Source: Polynucleobacter sp. 86C-FISCH (lineage in GTDB: Bacteria; Pseudomonadota; Gammaproteobacteria; Burkholderiales; Burkholderiaceae). From it: a stretch of DNA of 64,000 nt. Location of the stretch: assembly GCF_018882415.1 (NCBI RefSeq), contig NZ_JACVOL010000001.1:1-64000 (forward strand), read 5' to 3'. This document shows, in pieces, positions 40,803 through 55,800 of the stretch (its first letter is position 1; each line of letters starts with the position of its first letter). The position numbers and the translations under genes were made by a program. The notes beneath the pieces were generated by a model, which saw only the letters and a list, made by a program, of their open reading frames with translations, ran no database searches and was not told the origin of the DNA.

Positions 40803-43800
40803 TTAATCCTCTTCGCACTTGGTGTTTCCGCTCTGGTCCACCGTGCAAATATTGGTAGTGCTTGCTTCATCCAATGACTTACCCTTTGATTTACCTGATT
40901 TGGAGGAAATCACCTCAGTATCTTCAGGCGTGCTAACAGAAACACCGCCGAAAGAACGGCTATTTGCCGCATATTGAACCTGATCAGCATGGAAATCAAT
41001 CACTTCACGCAACGCACCTGCTGCAACACCCTCTCGCGGAATATAGCTAGCCAGGACCAAAGGCGTATTTAATGCTGGAGCTGGCTCAGCAGCTGTAATC
41101 GTTGGCGTAGGTGCTGGCGGCGTTGTGGTGGGAGCAAGATAACCCAAAGCGTTTGCACTGGTAAATTGATTTCCCCAGTTATTAACCCCAGTTAAGTTGG
41201 CATCCAAGGCAAAATTGCTTGAGCCATTAATTACTAGACTATCTAAGCTGCCTGGATTTTGTAGGTTGATCTGACCACAATTAGATGAGCACCCACTATT
41301 GGCAACAGACTGCTCAGGAAGATTAAAGCTCACATTAGCAGCTGGATCCCAAACGGAGAAAGTGACTGTAGCAGGTGCAGCGCTTGATTGTGCATTCATT
41401 AAGTTAGCGCGATATGTTTGATCAGAATAGGTAGCTACGCTATCTATCAAATTAACAGTGCCAATATAAGAATTTGCAGCTCCCACTTGGGAATTATTTA
41501 CCACTGTTTGCGCATTCAGGCTGTACAGAGGTGCGCTAGAGCCAACCGGAGCATTAAAGCTAATGGTGGCACCAGAATTGACCACAGCATATCCGCTGCT
41601 ATAAGGAATGGCTGTAGGCGCAATGGCAGCCACCAATAGGGTATGCGTATTGGCAACCGTGTCATTTACTGTGCCGTTATATGTAATGCTTGGATCCTCA
41701 GAAATCATGGTCCGAACGTAAATTGGATTTGAGTCCAAATAGCTTATCGTGCTAGATCGCACACCTGAACCAGCAACATACTGGAAGTAACCTCTGTAAT
41801 TATCTGTGTATAGGAAACCGACTGAAGGGGTGCGCCCTAGGTAGCTAGCATCGCCAATATATACTGCTCCGTTATAGGTTTGCGTCACAGCAGTTAGGAT
41901 ATCAGCCAAGATATTAATTCGAGAACCAGTAATGGTGAAGTTATTCAAGCGCGCTGCATTACCAGTACTATCGCCCAGGGTTACAATGCCCGTGCCTGCA
42001 TTAATCACCAATGACTCAGCTTTGTTGACTGCGCCATTAATGGTGGCATCAATCAAAATATTTGAATTAGCGCTTTGGAATGTAGTTGTGCCTGTACCTG
42101 ATGTGCCAATAATGAGGTTGCCGCTATAACTTTGTGCACCTGCCGTAGAAATGTCGCTCAGAATAGCTGTTGTGCCACCAACAATTGAGAGAGCCGGCAT
42201 GGTGATGCCTGAAGTTGTCGAAAAATTAGCGGGACTTGCGGCAGTGCCTGAAGAATTAACCAAGCCAGAACCCAATGCATTATTTGATCCAGCAATCAAA
42301 CTTGTGCCTGCCCCTATATTTGTGCCGCCAGTAAATGAGCTATTACCGGTCAATGTAATGGCGCCTGCATTAGAAATGGTTACGCTACCTGCTCCACTAA
42401 TAGCCATAGGTATCACATTTGCAGAACTAAGGTTGAAATTTAGATTACCGCTATTTGCTACAGCCGAGGTCACTGGACCTTGCACTGAGTCATCGTAAAT
42501 AACGCTATAGCCAGTCGGCAGAATTACATTCGCCACATTGGATAAATCCGGAATTGCGCCTGTTTGAACTCGATTTGCGCCGATTGTGTCGGTTGTTGTC
42601 CAATTGGCTGGATTAGACCAACTACCCCCAGTGGTAGGTCCAGTATAGGTAACCGAATTAAGCTGAGTGATGACACCATTTGTACCAGCTAAAGGAGTCG
42701 AATTATTTATTTGGTAATTAGATGCATCTTGACCTGTTAAGCCAATTGCAACGGTATAAGGAATATTAATTCCCACGTTCTTACTTGCAAATGTTCCACT
42801 TGCTAAAACAGAAACCGCATCCCCAGGAAGAATTCCAGAAGTTGCAGTAATACCTAAATTAGTCATATTGACTGTGCCGTTGTATACCTGACTTAAACCA
42901 GAGATGCCAAGATCAGCGTAAGTTAATTGCAGTGGTGTAACGTTTAAGCCCCCTACAACGTAGATCGCATTAAAGTTTGGCGTTCCACCTGGAGGCGATG
43001 TAGAGATATCAGTTGAGGTCGCTCTTAAACCATAGCTGCCTACGCCAATTTGTGTGCCAGCTGCATTCATAGTGGGATTTACAGGACTAACTGTAAATGA
43101 ACCAGTTGTATTACCAGTAACTACAGTAACTGCAGATCCTGATGCAGTGATATCGGCACCAATAATTGAAATGATATTGGGTGATGAAACACCAATAGCA
43201 CAATCAGTGCAGTAGGAAACAGTCATAGCACCAGCGCTATAGCTTGCTGGCGTGCCATAAGCTGTAGTATTCGAGCCAACTTGCACCAGCAATTCATTAG
43301 CACCAACAATAGTGAACTTGCCATTAACGTAACCAACGTTATAGTTTTGCAAGCTTGTTGAAACGTTAGGCACTAATACATCACCGTATACACCTGCATT
43401 GTTGGAAGAGGAATTATTTCTGCTAACCGATACAACAGCGGAACCCAATGCGCCACTCGTATCTGAATCTGCATTTTTAAAGCCGCTGTACATGACGCCA
43501 CTAAAACCTGATGGATCTGAAGTACCAACAAACTTAGCGCTATCTACAGCCGTTACAGTCAACAATGCTTTTGCAACTGTAAGATCCCCAGATGTATAGC
43601 CAACATTGTAATTACCTAATCGAATGCCATTTACATCAGAAATACTGATAGAAGCCGCATAGAGACCTGCATTGGTTGTTGCTGGTATGGTCTGATTGCC
43701 GTTATAAAGGACGGTAGCTGAGCTCACTGAGTCGTCATTTCTCAAGCCTGCAACAGAATATGCCGCAGAACCCGATTGGGGCAATACCAACAATGATCCG

Positions 43801-46800
43801 TAAGTCGTTGTTTGGTTTTCTGCAGTGACATATAAGTTGGCTGGGTTTACCGTAAGAGACGCGCGGGTATAAGTAATGTCGTAGTTAGACCCTGCTGTAA
43901 CAGTACCTTGGGTAATGTAATAAGAACCGATGTTAGAGGCTGATCCCGCTGTAGTCCATGGTGTTGCAGTGGTTGCCAATACACCACTCATTTGATCGCC
44001 ATTAACCAATCCAGAAACCGTTTGATACGAAAGCGTTGGCAAGCTAGTATCGGCATAGGTCATCGATGCATTATCCGCAACCAGATTGATCGCTTTTCTG
44101 GCAATTGCCAATGTTCCTGGAGTGTAGGTAATTTGATAGTTGCTTAAATTGGTTCCACTAGCAGCGCTTGGCAAGATGCCGTTTACTGCGCCAGAATAAG
44201 TGCCAGCATTCTGAGTACCAGGAACTGTAGTATTGCCCTGCTGAGTCAGAGTTACCCCTGAGATTGCATCACTACCCAATAAACCTGTGACGGTAAAGCT
44301 TGCTGTACCAAGACTTAAAGGTGTTCCATAAATAGTGCTTTGATTATCTGCGGTAACTGTTACTGGAGCTGCAGTGATATTGGCAGTAATCGAGTTGGTA
44401 AGACCAGTGATTTGGTAGTTGGCATTACTTAAACTCAAGCCAGATATAGTTGGTGTTACAACAATTCCCGTACCAACATTAGCCGATGCAAAAGAGCCGG
44501 CCGTAACACTGCCAGCAACAGTTACAACATCTGCCCCAAGAACACCATCGGCAATAGGTGAACCAGAAATGGTTGCAGCCGTACCAGTGTCATAGGTTTT
44601 ATTTGCTGCAGTAATTCCACTGATTGTTACTGGAGCAGCCGTAATGTTTGCACTTAATGCGCTAGATACGCCTGTAATTTGGTAGTTAGCATTACTGAGG
44701 CTTAAGCCCGACAATACTGGAGTAACTGCAATTCCTGTTCCCACGTTAGCCGAAGCAAAACTTCCGACTGTTGCACTGCCAAGCACAGCCACAGAATCTG
44801 CACCCAGAGTACCATTTGCAGTTGCGGTTCCCGACACAACCGCCACAAGGCCAGTGTCATATTGCTTATTACTTGCAGTTAAGCCGCTGATGGTTATTGG
44901 TGCAGGAGTAATTGTGCTTGTGGTGTTATCTACATAGGTAATGCTGTAATTGGCTGCCGCATTACTGCTACCGTTCAATACGCCAACACTATTAACAGAA
45001 ACCGATTTATTGCCGTTGCCTACTCCGCTGGTTAAGTACTCAAATGAACCACCTGAGAGTGCATCCACGTCACCAGTTGCAGTATTGGTATAGAGAGTTC
45101 CAGCTGACAATGTAGCAACTGGGACTGTGGTTGCACTTGTTACTGCAGTTGTAGCGTCGTAGACCTTGGCTGCATTACTTGAAGTAACGCTGATAGATGC
45201 TGGCGTAATGTTGACAATGCCTGTTGGGTTAGTCAGCGTGTAGTTGGTGGCCAAGCCAGTACCATCAGCTAATGTTGCTCCATTTAGACTAGATAATCCA
45301 GCAGATCCAACATTCGGATTGGTCAAAGTAGCCGTGCCGGTAGCCAAAGTTAATGTCTGACCTGAAACACCAGTAATTGCTATATTGGCATTGGCAACAG
45401 AAGTAGTGCCGTCATAAGGACGATTAATTGTTGCCGTTACTGGGGCTGCACTAATATTGGCTGTTAATGGAGTGGTTACTCCATTAATTTCATAATTAGT
45501 ATCGCTTAAGCTTAAACCTGAAAGAACTGGTGTAACAACAATTCCACTGCCAGCATTGGCTGAAGTAAAAGTACCAGTAGTTGCGTTACCAGTAACGCCT
45601 ACTACGTCCCCACCTAAAGCACCTACTGCACTAGCTGTTCCACTAATCACGGCAGTGAATCCAGCATCATAAGTTTTATTAGCTGCCGATAAGCCACTAA
45701 TGGTAATTGGGGCTGGAGTAATTGATCCATTAGTACCAGCGATATTGCCAGCAGTGTAGCGGTAGTTCGCAGCATCCGCTCCACTTAAGCTCACACTAGT
45801 AATGGTGTAATTCGTAGTACCGACATTCTTGTTGGAATACACGCCAGCACCAGACAAGCTCAATACATCACCTGCTAATTTATTCGAAGGAGTAAGGCTA
45901 ATACCGTTTGTCAGCGCTACTGTAGCGTCATAAACCTTCGTTGGCGTTGAATTATTGGCCGCCGTAACATTAAGCGGTGACACAGTAGCTGTACCAGGGA
46001 TATAAATCACTGGCAATGTAGATCCTGAAATCGTGGCATTTGCTTGACCTGTAGGCGTAAAGATGTAATTGCCAACATTTAAATAATTTCCAGCACTAAA
46101 ACCCAGAGTAGTATCCGAGGTCGCCTTAAGACTATAAGTATTTAATGCGGAATCAGTGGCTACCCAAGTTGGAGTCGTTACTGAAGAGGTGGTAATTTGA
46201 GAGACTGTTGCACTTGGCGCTGTAAGGCTCAAGGTAATAATATTTCCGGCGCAGCTACCACTACTTACTGTGCAATATTGAGCCATAAGATTTACTGGTG
46301 TATTTGCGGTAGAGGTGCCACTAATAGAACCATATGTGTTCGTGGAGTTTGCAGCAGTAACTACCAGTTGATATGGTAGCGCCTCAGTATATGTTCCAGT
46401 AACTACTGTTGGTGTTCCGTAGTTGCCAACGATTGATGCACTCATGACTGCTGCCGGAGTTAATGTATAGACCCCGTTAGTAGCAGTTGAGCTTTGAGTG
46501 ACGTTTACAGTAATGGCATCGGCACCCTTGGCACCGGATACGGTTCCATCAAAACTCGCCGGTGCCTGTCCAGCAAATCCTGCATATGAATTTGCGCTTA
46601 CCGTTAGGGGTGCTGCTGTTATTACACCTGCACCAGTAGCACCGGTTGGTAATACGTAGTTACTGAGGACTGTTCCAGTATCTGCTGTGAAATGACTTGG
46701 GATCAATGAAGCGGTGACGGTACTAGCTGGAGAATAAGCCGTATTAGTGCTTGCATTAGCTGAGTTGTATACGCCAACGGTCTGAGTAACTGTGGCGCCC

Positions 46801-49800
46801 TCACCTGTTATAAAACCTGCTAGAGAGAAATTGCCTGAAACTAAGGTCGCTGATGTGTTTGTATCGTACTGCTTGGAAGGCGATCCAGCTATAGAAGCGC
46901 TTACTGTTAAAGGACGAATCACCACACTCGAGGTTGATGTCGGTAATACATAGTTACCCGCTAAACCGCCGCCGCTACCGTTACCAAGGCTTAATCCAGC
47001 AGTAGATAAAGATGAAACACTTGCCACGTTAGCGCTATCTGCATTTGCGGAGCCGCTCAGAGTCAGCGTTTGAGTACCAATGCCAGTGAGCACCGTGACT
47101 TGGTTAGCTGCAAAACTTCTAGAGCCATCATAGTCTTTGCTGGCAGATACTGAAACTGTTGCAGGATTAATCACATAAGCATTACTAGATGGATTGGCAA
47201 AGGCAATCTGGTAGTTACCGTTGGAAGTAGTGCCTGCCAATGTTCCTACAGTCAGCGCATATGTTGCCGCATTTTTAACGACTGTCGTAGCGCTACCATT
47301 AAACGCCATTGAGCCGCTCAAAGTTACTGGTACGTTTGCTGCTACATCCGTATTCTTATAGCCAGAAGAAGTGTAATTAGACGTCAACTGTGAATAGGTG
47401 CTGTTATTTAATGTAGTGTCGTTATAGATTGTTGATACAGCATTAGGCGTTAAGGTCAGAGTGGCTTTACCAACCACTAAATTGCCCGCAACATAGCTAA
47501 TGGCATAGTTTGAAAGCCCAACACCGCTAGCAGCACTAGGAATAATGCCTGCTGAATACGTCGCAGCATTAACAGTCGGTGAAACAGTTGCATTACCGCT
47601 GTAGAGTAATATCGCACTCGTTACACTGTCGCTGTTCACCAGACCACTTGTAGTAAATGCACTAGTTCCCAGGGCATAAGCGCTACCATAGGTACTATTT
47701 TGAGCGCTAGCAGTGATGGTAAGCGCTTTAGTGGCAACTACCAAATTACCGGCCACGTAACTAATAGAGTAATTACTCAAGCCAGTACCTGAAGCAGCGC
47801 TGGCAATAATTCCGCTGGTATAGGTACCGGCATTGGTGGTACCAGCTACGGTTGTAGCACCGCTATATTTGAGCGTAACCGAACTAACGGCATCGCTGTT
47901 GACTAAACCACTAGAAGTAAATGAGCTAGTTCCCAATGCATACGATGTACCGTAATTCGTATTTTGTGTGCTGGCAGTAATTGTTAATGGGCGTTGAGTA
48001 ACGGCCATAGCACCATTGGCATAAGTGATAGTGTAATTTCCAATACCGCTTCCACTGGCTGCACTTGGCACAATAGAGATACCTGTTCCAACCGCAGTTG
48101 TTGCTGCGCCACCCGTGCTGGTAAGCGTTACTCCAGTTAAGGTATCGGACCCAAATAGGGATCCAGATGTGATTGAGTACCCTACCCCACTAGAAGCAGA
48201 TGCAGCACCTGCACTATAGGTAATGCCAGCTGTAGTAGAGGTATTGCCGTAGACTTTCGTGTCATTAGCCGCTGCAATGGTTAATGTTGCCTTATTCACT
48301 GTAGAAACCACACCAACGTAAGTGATTGTGTAGTTAGAAAGCCCCACCCCAACTGCAGAGCTAGGCACAGTATTAAATGAACCATTTTGTGCTACGCCAG
48401 ATACTACGGAGCCAGAACCTACTACCGAGCCAGACTTAATCGTTTGCGTAACGGATGCCACTGAATCAGTTACTGCAACACCGCCGATTGATGTTACCAA
48501 TCCGCTCACGCTATATCCTGCTGTATTTACTAGAGATGCGTAAGTGGTGGATGCATCATAAGAACTCGTACTTGCCAGATTTGTAATCGTGAGTGCTTTT
48601 GCAGTAATGGTGTATGTGCGACTGGTTCCAGATAAGGTAACGGCCTGTCCTGTTCCAGCAGAAATATTGGCAGAAACAATGGTAGTGCCAGCTTGCACAG
48701 CATTTGCATTAATGCCTGCAGATCCAATAGTGCTATTCCATACCAAGCCATCTTTAATACCCGCGGTTGAGACACCGAAAGGCGTAGCACTTAATGTAAC
48801 GGTCGCATTACTACGCAACCAAGTCAAGGCGCTGGAATCTGTATATGCAGTGCCATAAGCAGCTGAATAGTTGGCCCCAAGAGAAACTGTAATGGTGTAA
48901 CTAGTTGTTCCGGATCGGTAATCAATGTAGTTACCACTGGTGTAAGTAGTTGGAGTGGTAAATGTACCGCCCTGTACGCTATAACGAACATTAGAAGTTG
49001 AGGCATTAGAAGAAGTTATTCCAACAGCACCCTCAACGTCATAAGAATTTGCAGTTCTAGGCGCCGCCATAGATAGGGCAACTACACCGCCAGTATTGGT
49101 TACGGTACCTAAGGCAATAATGGTGCCACCAGTAGTAGTGCCAGCAGCAACACCATTACCACCGGTAATCCGAATGCCATCAGCGCCGGAGTTAGTGACC
49201 GCGCCAATATTGGCATTACCAGTTGCATTAATGATGATGCCGCCTGTTGATCCGGTGTTGCGCACTAGGGCTGCTGTATAAATATTGCCTGATGTACCCC
49301 GACCATATAGCGCCACCCCGGTAACACCAGTAATAGTTCCGGTGCTAGTTGTGTAGATACCATATGCCGCTGTTGAAGTTCCTGTTAGTGTTACAGACCC
49401 TGCTGTCGATTCAATAGGGGCAGCTACATAAAATCCATACGAGCCAGACGTTGATGCAGTAAGAACAATGTCTCCAGCCGCCTTATACCCCGTATAGGTA
49501 GTTCCGCCGTAAGCCAAACTCGCACTGGATGTAATATGAACGCCGGTATCACCCATGGTATTCATAGCAGCAGCGCTTGGTGACGCGGTAGCTATGCCAC
49601 CAGTATTAGTAGCGCCCTGAATAATGAAGTCCCCGCCAGCACTAATAACATCTCCCACCAAATGTATGGCCGGATGAGATGAACCATTACCAGTTAAGCC
49701 ACCTCTTGCAGATAATGTAATGTCACCAGTCGTGGTTCTCATTAATATATTCTGTATATTGAGCCCTGAACTATAGGATGTACTGTAAGCAACTAGATCA

Positions 49801-52800
49801 ATATTGCCTGAGGCAATATAGTTTTTCTGAGACCCCACTTGAGCGTAATATGCCCATGTACTACTGAGCGCATAAGCACTTACAGAAATGCTTCCAGCCG
49901 GAGCAATCAAACTTCCTAACTGGTACATCCCATGTGCTCCAATACCAACTAACGTGAGATCCCCAGAACCTGCTGTTAATGTAGATGAAGAATTTTGAAT
50001 GCCCCAGCTACTTGCCGTGACCCCTTTTATGGTGAGTGAGCCACCAGCAGTTAAAACACCACCAACCAACACGCCTATAGAAGCTGTTGTATTGCTAGTA
50101 GCGATATTGGCACCGGTTAAATAACCACTTAATTTTGCGCCACTTGCAGATCCATAGGTGTTATCAATATTGATATAGCCGGGAACCGAGATATCATTTG
50201 CATTAATTGCAGATCCAGCGGATTTAACCAGATAGTTAATTGCATAAGTTGAGCCTGCAGTCGTGGTTACAACTCCTGTAGTGATATTAGAAAGACGATT
50301 GCCGCCTGTAGTGTCATAGGTGATTGTTGAAACTGCATTTGTATTGGCGGCCATTGAAATCGCACCACGCTGATCAATGATGTTATTGGCAATGAAGCTA
50401 ATGTCAGAACCATTTACTGCAGAAATAGCTCCTATTTGAGTAATGCCAGCATCACTTCCAGCCGTTGTTCCAGTCGAGGTGATAGTAATATCACCACCAG
50501 TTGATCCTGAGTTAATAGTCATTGGACCAAGATAGGCAACATACGTTGCGGCTACGCTAGCCCTAGCATTAATCGTAATGAAGTTACCAGTTACGAGTGA
50601 TGAAGCCGTATAGACACCATAACTGTTATAGGTGGTTCCGGTCAGCTCTACTCCTCCACCACTTGCATTAATCGCAGCACTGTAACCAATGCCATGAGAT
50701 GCATAAGAAATGCCTTTGACGCTAATAAGCTTAGTACTGTAAATCGCATTATTAATAGTGGCTCCTACACTACTAGTTGCTAGCGTGGAGTTATTGCTAG
50801 TTGTGATATAGCCTGAAGTAGGAGTGGCGCCACCGTATGTATTATCAAGAGTCACTGTGCCTGGTAAACGAGCAGAGCTTGTTCCAATCGCACCAGGATT
50901 GATGGCGCTTCCTAGTGAGGTCATCATAAAATTAATGTCGCTAGTAGAGCTAGAACCAATTGTGATTGTTCCAGAAGTAATGCTCGAAGCCTTAGTACCG
51001 GTCGTAGTGTCATAAGTTACGGTTGCTGCATTTCCACTGACATTGGCTGCCAAAGCAATTGCACCGGTTTGGTTAATCAAATGATTGGAGGTAAAGGTAA
51101 TATTTCCACCAGATGCGTTAGCAGTAATAGCGCCTGTTTGAGTAATACCCGTATTGCCACCACCCGAGGTGTTATTGGCCGTGACGGTGAGGTCTGAGCC
51201 ACCTACATTAATGGTTAAGGCACTCAAGGACATAATTGTTGCTGCGGCTGTACCGGTACCAGTAATCGTGATGCTATTTCCTGTTACCAGGGCACCAAGA
51301 TTCACTGCTTGGCCAGTAGTGGAGGTGCCTGTGATTGTCACTGCGCCAGCAGAAGCGAGGATGGTTCCCAAGCTGCCGGTATAGATACCATAATTAGTAG
51401 CAATACCAGTCCAAGCGATACTGCCGGCAGAAGAAGTGACAGCTGCAGTGCCATAGATTGAGTAATTGCCATTGGAAACACCTTTAACAACGATGTTGCC
51501 GGTAGCAGTCAATGCGCCGTTAATCGTGACACCTGCAACTCCACTTGGACCAGAAGTGATATTGGAAGCTACGATGTATCCGCTAGCTGGAGTGCAACCC
51601 GTTCCTGTGCAGCCATAAGTGTTATCTAAAGTGATGGTTCCTGGCACATTAATAACACCGGGATCTAAGTTCGCACCAGCGCTCTTTTGTACATAATTAA
51701 TTGCACTTGTCGATCCCGAGCCAATCGTCAGATTACCGCCGGTAATCGTAGACGTATTGGCGCCACGAGTAGTGTCATAAGTTACGGTTGCTGCATTTCC
51801 ACTGACATTGGCTGCCAAAGCAATTGCACCGGTTTGGTTAATCAAATGATTGGAGGTAAAGGTAATATTTCCACCAGATGCGTTAGCAGTAATAGCGCCT
51901 GTTTGAGTAATACCCGTATTGCCACCACCCGAGGTGTTATTGGCCGTGACGGTGAGGTCTGAGCCACCTACATTAATGGTTAAGGCACTCAAGGACATAA
52001 TTGTTGCTGCGGCTGTACCGGTACCAGTAATCGTGATGCTATTTCCTGTTACCAGGGCACCAAGATTCACTGCTTGGCCAGTAGTGGAGGTGCCTGTGAT
52101 TGTCACTGCGCCAGCAGAAGCGAGGATGGTTCCCAAGCTGCCGGTATGTACAGCGTAATCAACCCCCGACCCTGAGATAGCAATTGATCCAGTAGCTGTT
52201 GAAATAGCTGCTTGCAATGTCACTGAATACCAGCCGGTAAATGAAGCTCCCTTTAGCGTAATTCCGGTACCAGCAGTAATCGCGGCATTAACCAAAACAC
52301 CAATACTTGCACCTGCAAACGTAGCAGAATTTGCAGTGGTAATGTATCCAGATGTTGGTGTGCCCCCTACTCCTGCGGTGCCGCCATAGGAGTTATCCAA
52401 CAATACAGAGCCCGGTACATTCAATATGCCAGTGTCGATGCCAGCGCCCGAGGTTTTAACTATGTAATTAACAGCACTGGTTGAGCCAGACGAAACCGTT
52501 AATGCACCAGCAGTAATCGTAGAAGTTTTCGCTCCTGCAGTGGTGTCATACAAAACTGTTGAAGCAGTGCCACTTGTATTGGCTGCTAATGTGATTGCAC
52601 CAGCTTGATTGATGATGTTATTGGAAATAAAGCTGATGTTGCCACCATCAGAATTTACCGTAATTGCACCCGTTTGAGTGATACCTGTATTAGCGCCACC
52701 AGCAGTGTTGTTTGCCGTAACCGAAAGATCGGTACCACCAGCAACAATTGTCATTGCACCCAGAGAAACAATTGTTGCGGCTGTAGTTGAAGTTCCAGTA

Positions 52801-55800
52801 ATCGCAATACTTTTAGCTGACATTGCACCGATCAGTGATACAGCTGTGCTTGCATTCGATGTACTAGTGACTGTAATTGCCCCAGCATTAGCTGTAAGGG
52901 TGCCTGTTGCAGTTCCACTGACACCAGGATTAAGAGTTGCACTTGTATTGGTAGAGGTTGCTGTTAAGGTGATGTTGCCAGCAGTTGAAGTTAAGGCAGA
53001 AGTTAAATAAATGAGTCCCGTATTACTGGTGCTCACACCAATACTGGTGATATCGATATTCCCATAAGCGGTGATAGGAGAAGTTGTTGCATAGCTGGCA
53101 ACAACAAAACCATAACTTGCATTGGTGTAATTCTTCAGCGAGAAAGTGGCATTGCCGCCAATATTCAGAGTCGCTACATTAGGTTCAAATGAACCAATTC
53201 CGCTTGCTAAGTTAGCTGAGGCTGCTAAAGAGAAGTTGCCACCACTACCGCTTGCTGATGTGCCTGCAGTAGTTGTATTAATAGCTGCATTTAAATAAAT
53301 GGGGCCATTCTGGATAGATCCAATCGTAATCGTTGTGCCACTTACTGATCCTCCAGTTGCGTCCATCACAACATAGCCACCCTTGGTGGTAATACTTCCG
53401 GAGGCTCCGTTATAGATACTGGCGCATGCGCCTGCAGTGCAAGTTGTTAAGGTATTTGTTGCGTAGTTTGTTTTTGCAACTACGTTAATTTTTCCGGTGC
53501 TAGTCGAATTAATAGCGCCATTAATCTTAATTTGGCCATTAGAAATATAGTTGAGATTGAGATCTCCGGCACCCGTATTGGTAGTGGTACCAGTAAGCGT
53601 AATTGCTTGAGCCGTTCCGCTGCTGTTATCTAAAGTCAAACTGGCGCTACTGCCAGAAGCTATTGAGAATGAAAGGTTTGCCGTTTGAGTGATGGCGCCA
53701 TCAGCAATAATTTGGACGCTAATACCGTTATTGATGGCGTCCTGAATTTGAGTAGCACTGACGTTAGTTTGATTGGTAAATAGAAGCGGGTCTGTACCTG
53801 TGGAAGTACCTGCTGTAGTGCTGATCGTGACGTTGGTTGGATCTAATAGCCACATGCCACCCCTACCTGCATTGATGCTAGCCATCATGCTTAGGGTCTG
53901 GCCGGAGGTTTCTATAAAACCACCATTTTGGTTAGCCTGATTGGAATCTAGTTGGGCTGTGTTGAGGCTAGAGTATTGATCTAGGGTGGCAGATAAAGCA
54001 AAAGGCAATGTGCCGTTCTTTGCATCATTGCCTATTAATATTTTTCCACCTTGGGTATAGCCAGTTGCTTCGATCGCACTGCTGGTGATAGCGAGGTGAT
54101 TGTTTGCGGAGATGCCAATGCTTCCGCCACGTCCATTAGAGCCATTGGTCTGAATCGTGCCGCTATTCATTGTGAGATCGCCATTGTTTGCGATGAGCGC
54201 AATGGAGCCACCATCGGTAGTTCCGTTTGCTGCGATATTGCCTGCTACTGTAATTTGGTCACCTGAGAATGCAATCACTCCACCGGGGCCATTATTGCCA
54301 TTGGCTTGCACCACACTACCCGCTTGAGTATTAATGACTGGGGCTTGTGCGTAAATCGATCCACCGGTTGTGCCATTGGCTAGCACTTGGGCTGTGGGGT
54401 TGATGCTCAATTGATTGCTTGCAGTCAGGTAAATGACATTACTTTGAGATGCTGGGTTTGCCTGGAGCACCTGGATTGCATTGGCATCATTTGCTGCTGT
54501 AGCTGAGTAGACCTGGTTGAGGTTGGTACTTTGATTAGTGTTCTGTGCAGTTAGATAGCTTGGCAACTCATCCGGACGCTTAGCCACCCCACCTACTGTC
54601 ACTATCTGCACTGAGTTGCTTGGTAGATTGGCATTAAGACTGAGACCACCAGAGACATAAATAGCCTGCGCTAGAAGCTTAATGGCGTTGCCTAGGCTGT
54701 TGCTGTTATTTGCCAAGCTATACGGGCTGGTTTGAATATTGCCTGATGCATAGATGGTTTGAGCCTGAACGGTTACCTCGCTCGCAGTGATTGAGCTACC
54801 TACATTGAGGTAGGCAATCGAGCTATTGATAATGACGCTCAGGTTCTGGCCACTAATGTTGGCATTGAGATTAAAGATGCCTGAAGAGTTCAGAGTCAAG
54901 GTGGTCATGTTGCCACCCGCCTTCAGAATGTCCGCCCCACTAGCAATCGTCAAGCTACCGCTACCGTTTTGTGTGCAGCCACCTAAGCTTGGGCAAGCAG
55001 TGGTATTGGCGTTGACTTCAATAGTGACGTTGTTATTACTCAGCGCTGCTGAGATGACGTTTGCTGCCGCGCTATCGATCGTCAGATCAATTGGGTCTAG
55101 GAGCCAAGTACCAGATTTTCCTGTTTTGTTGTTTGCGGCAGTGTTGACACTTACCGTCGGTGCCAGATTGACATGCCCTTTGGAGCTGGTCTCAATAAAG
55201 CCACCATTACCTGAGAGTGCGCCACCCGTGGATTTGAGTACGCCGGCCACAGTGGTCTTGATTTCTGACCAGATCGCAATTGTTCCGCCATTACCAGCCT
55301 TAGTCGCTGATGCATCAATAACCGCATCCTTCTCAATAGTCACGGTTCTAGCCATTTGCTTAGCACTTGAGGCTGCTTGTGCGTTGGCTTTGATCGTTGC
55401 TTCAGCCTGAGCGTTGGTTTGCGCGCCAGGGGTTTGTGCATTTACCTGGGTGCCGCCAGTTACTTGGGTACTTGCTAAGCCAATATTGACTTGACCACCA
55501 CCAGTAGCGCCGGTAGCTTCGGTTTTGGAGTTCTGGGCAATTGTAATGTCATTACCGACGATATTGATTTGACCGCCTTGAGCGGATTGACTGTTCGCTG
55601 ATACTTTGCCAGCCTGGGTAACGTTATTGGCGACCAGTTCGATCACGCCACCGTTGTTCACGGCGGTCGAGGCTGAGATACGGCCAGTATTTTTGATGAC
55701 TGAAGCCATGAGTTGGTGGGCAGAACCTGCCGCCACCACAACCAATCCGCCATTTACCTCAACAACGCGCTTGTTTTCGATCAGGGCGTTATAGGTGCCG

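Noticed and set aside
40803-41100. A contact-dependent inhibition toxin at the TpsA C-terminus
   Set aside because: No VENN-like boundary and no toxin domain is visible, and the downstream gene does not look like a matching immunity protein.
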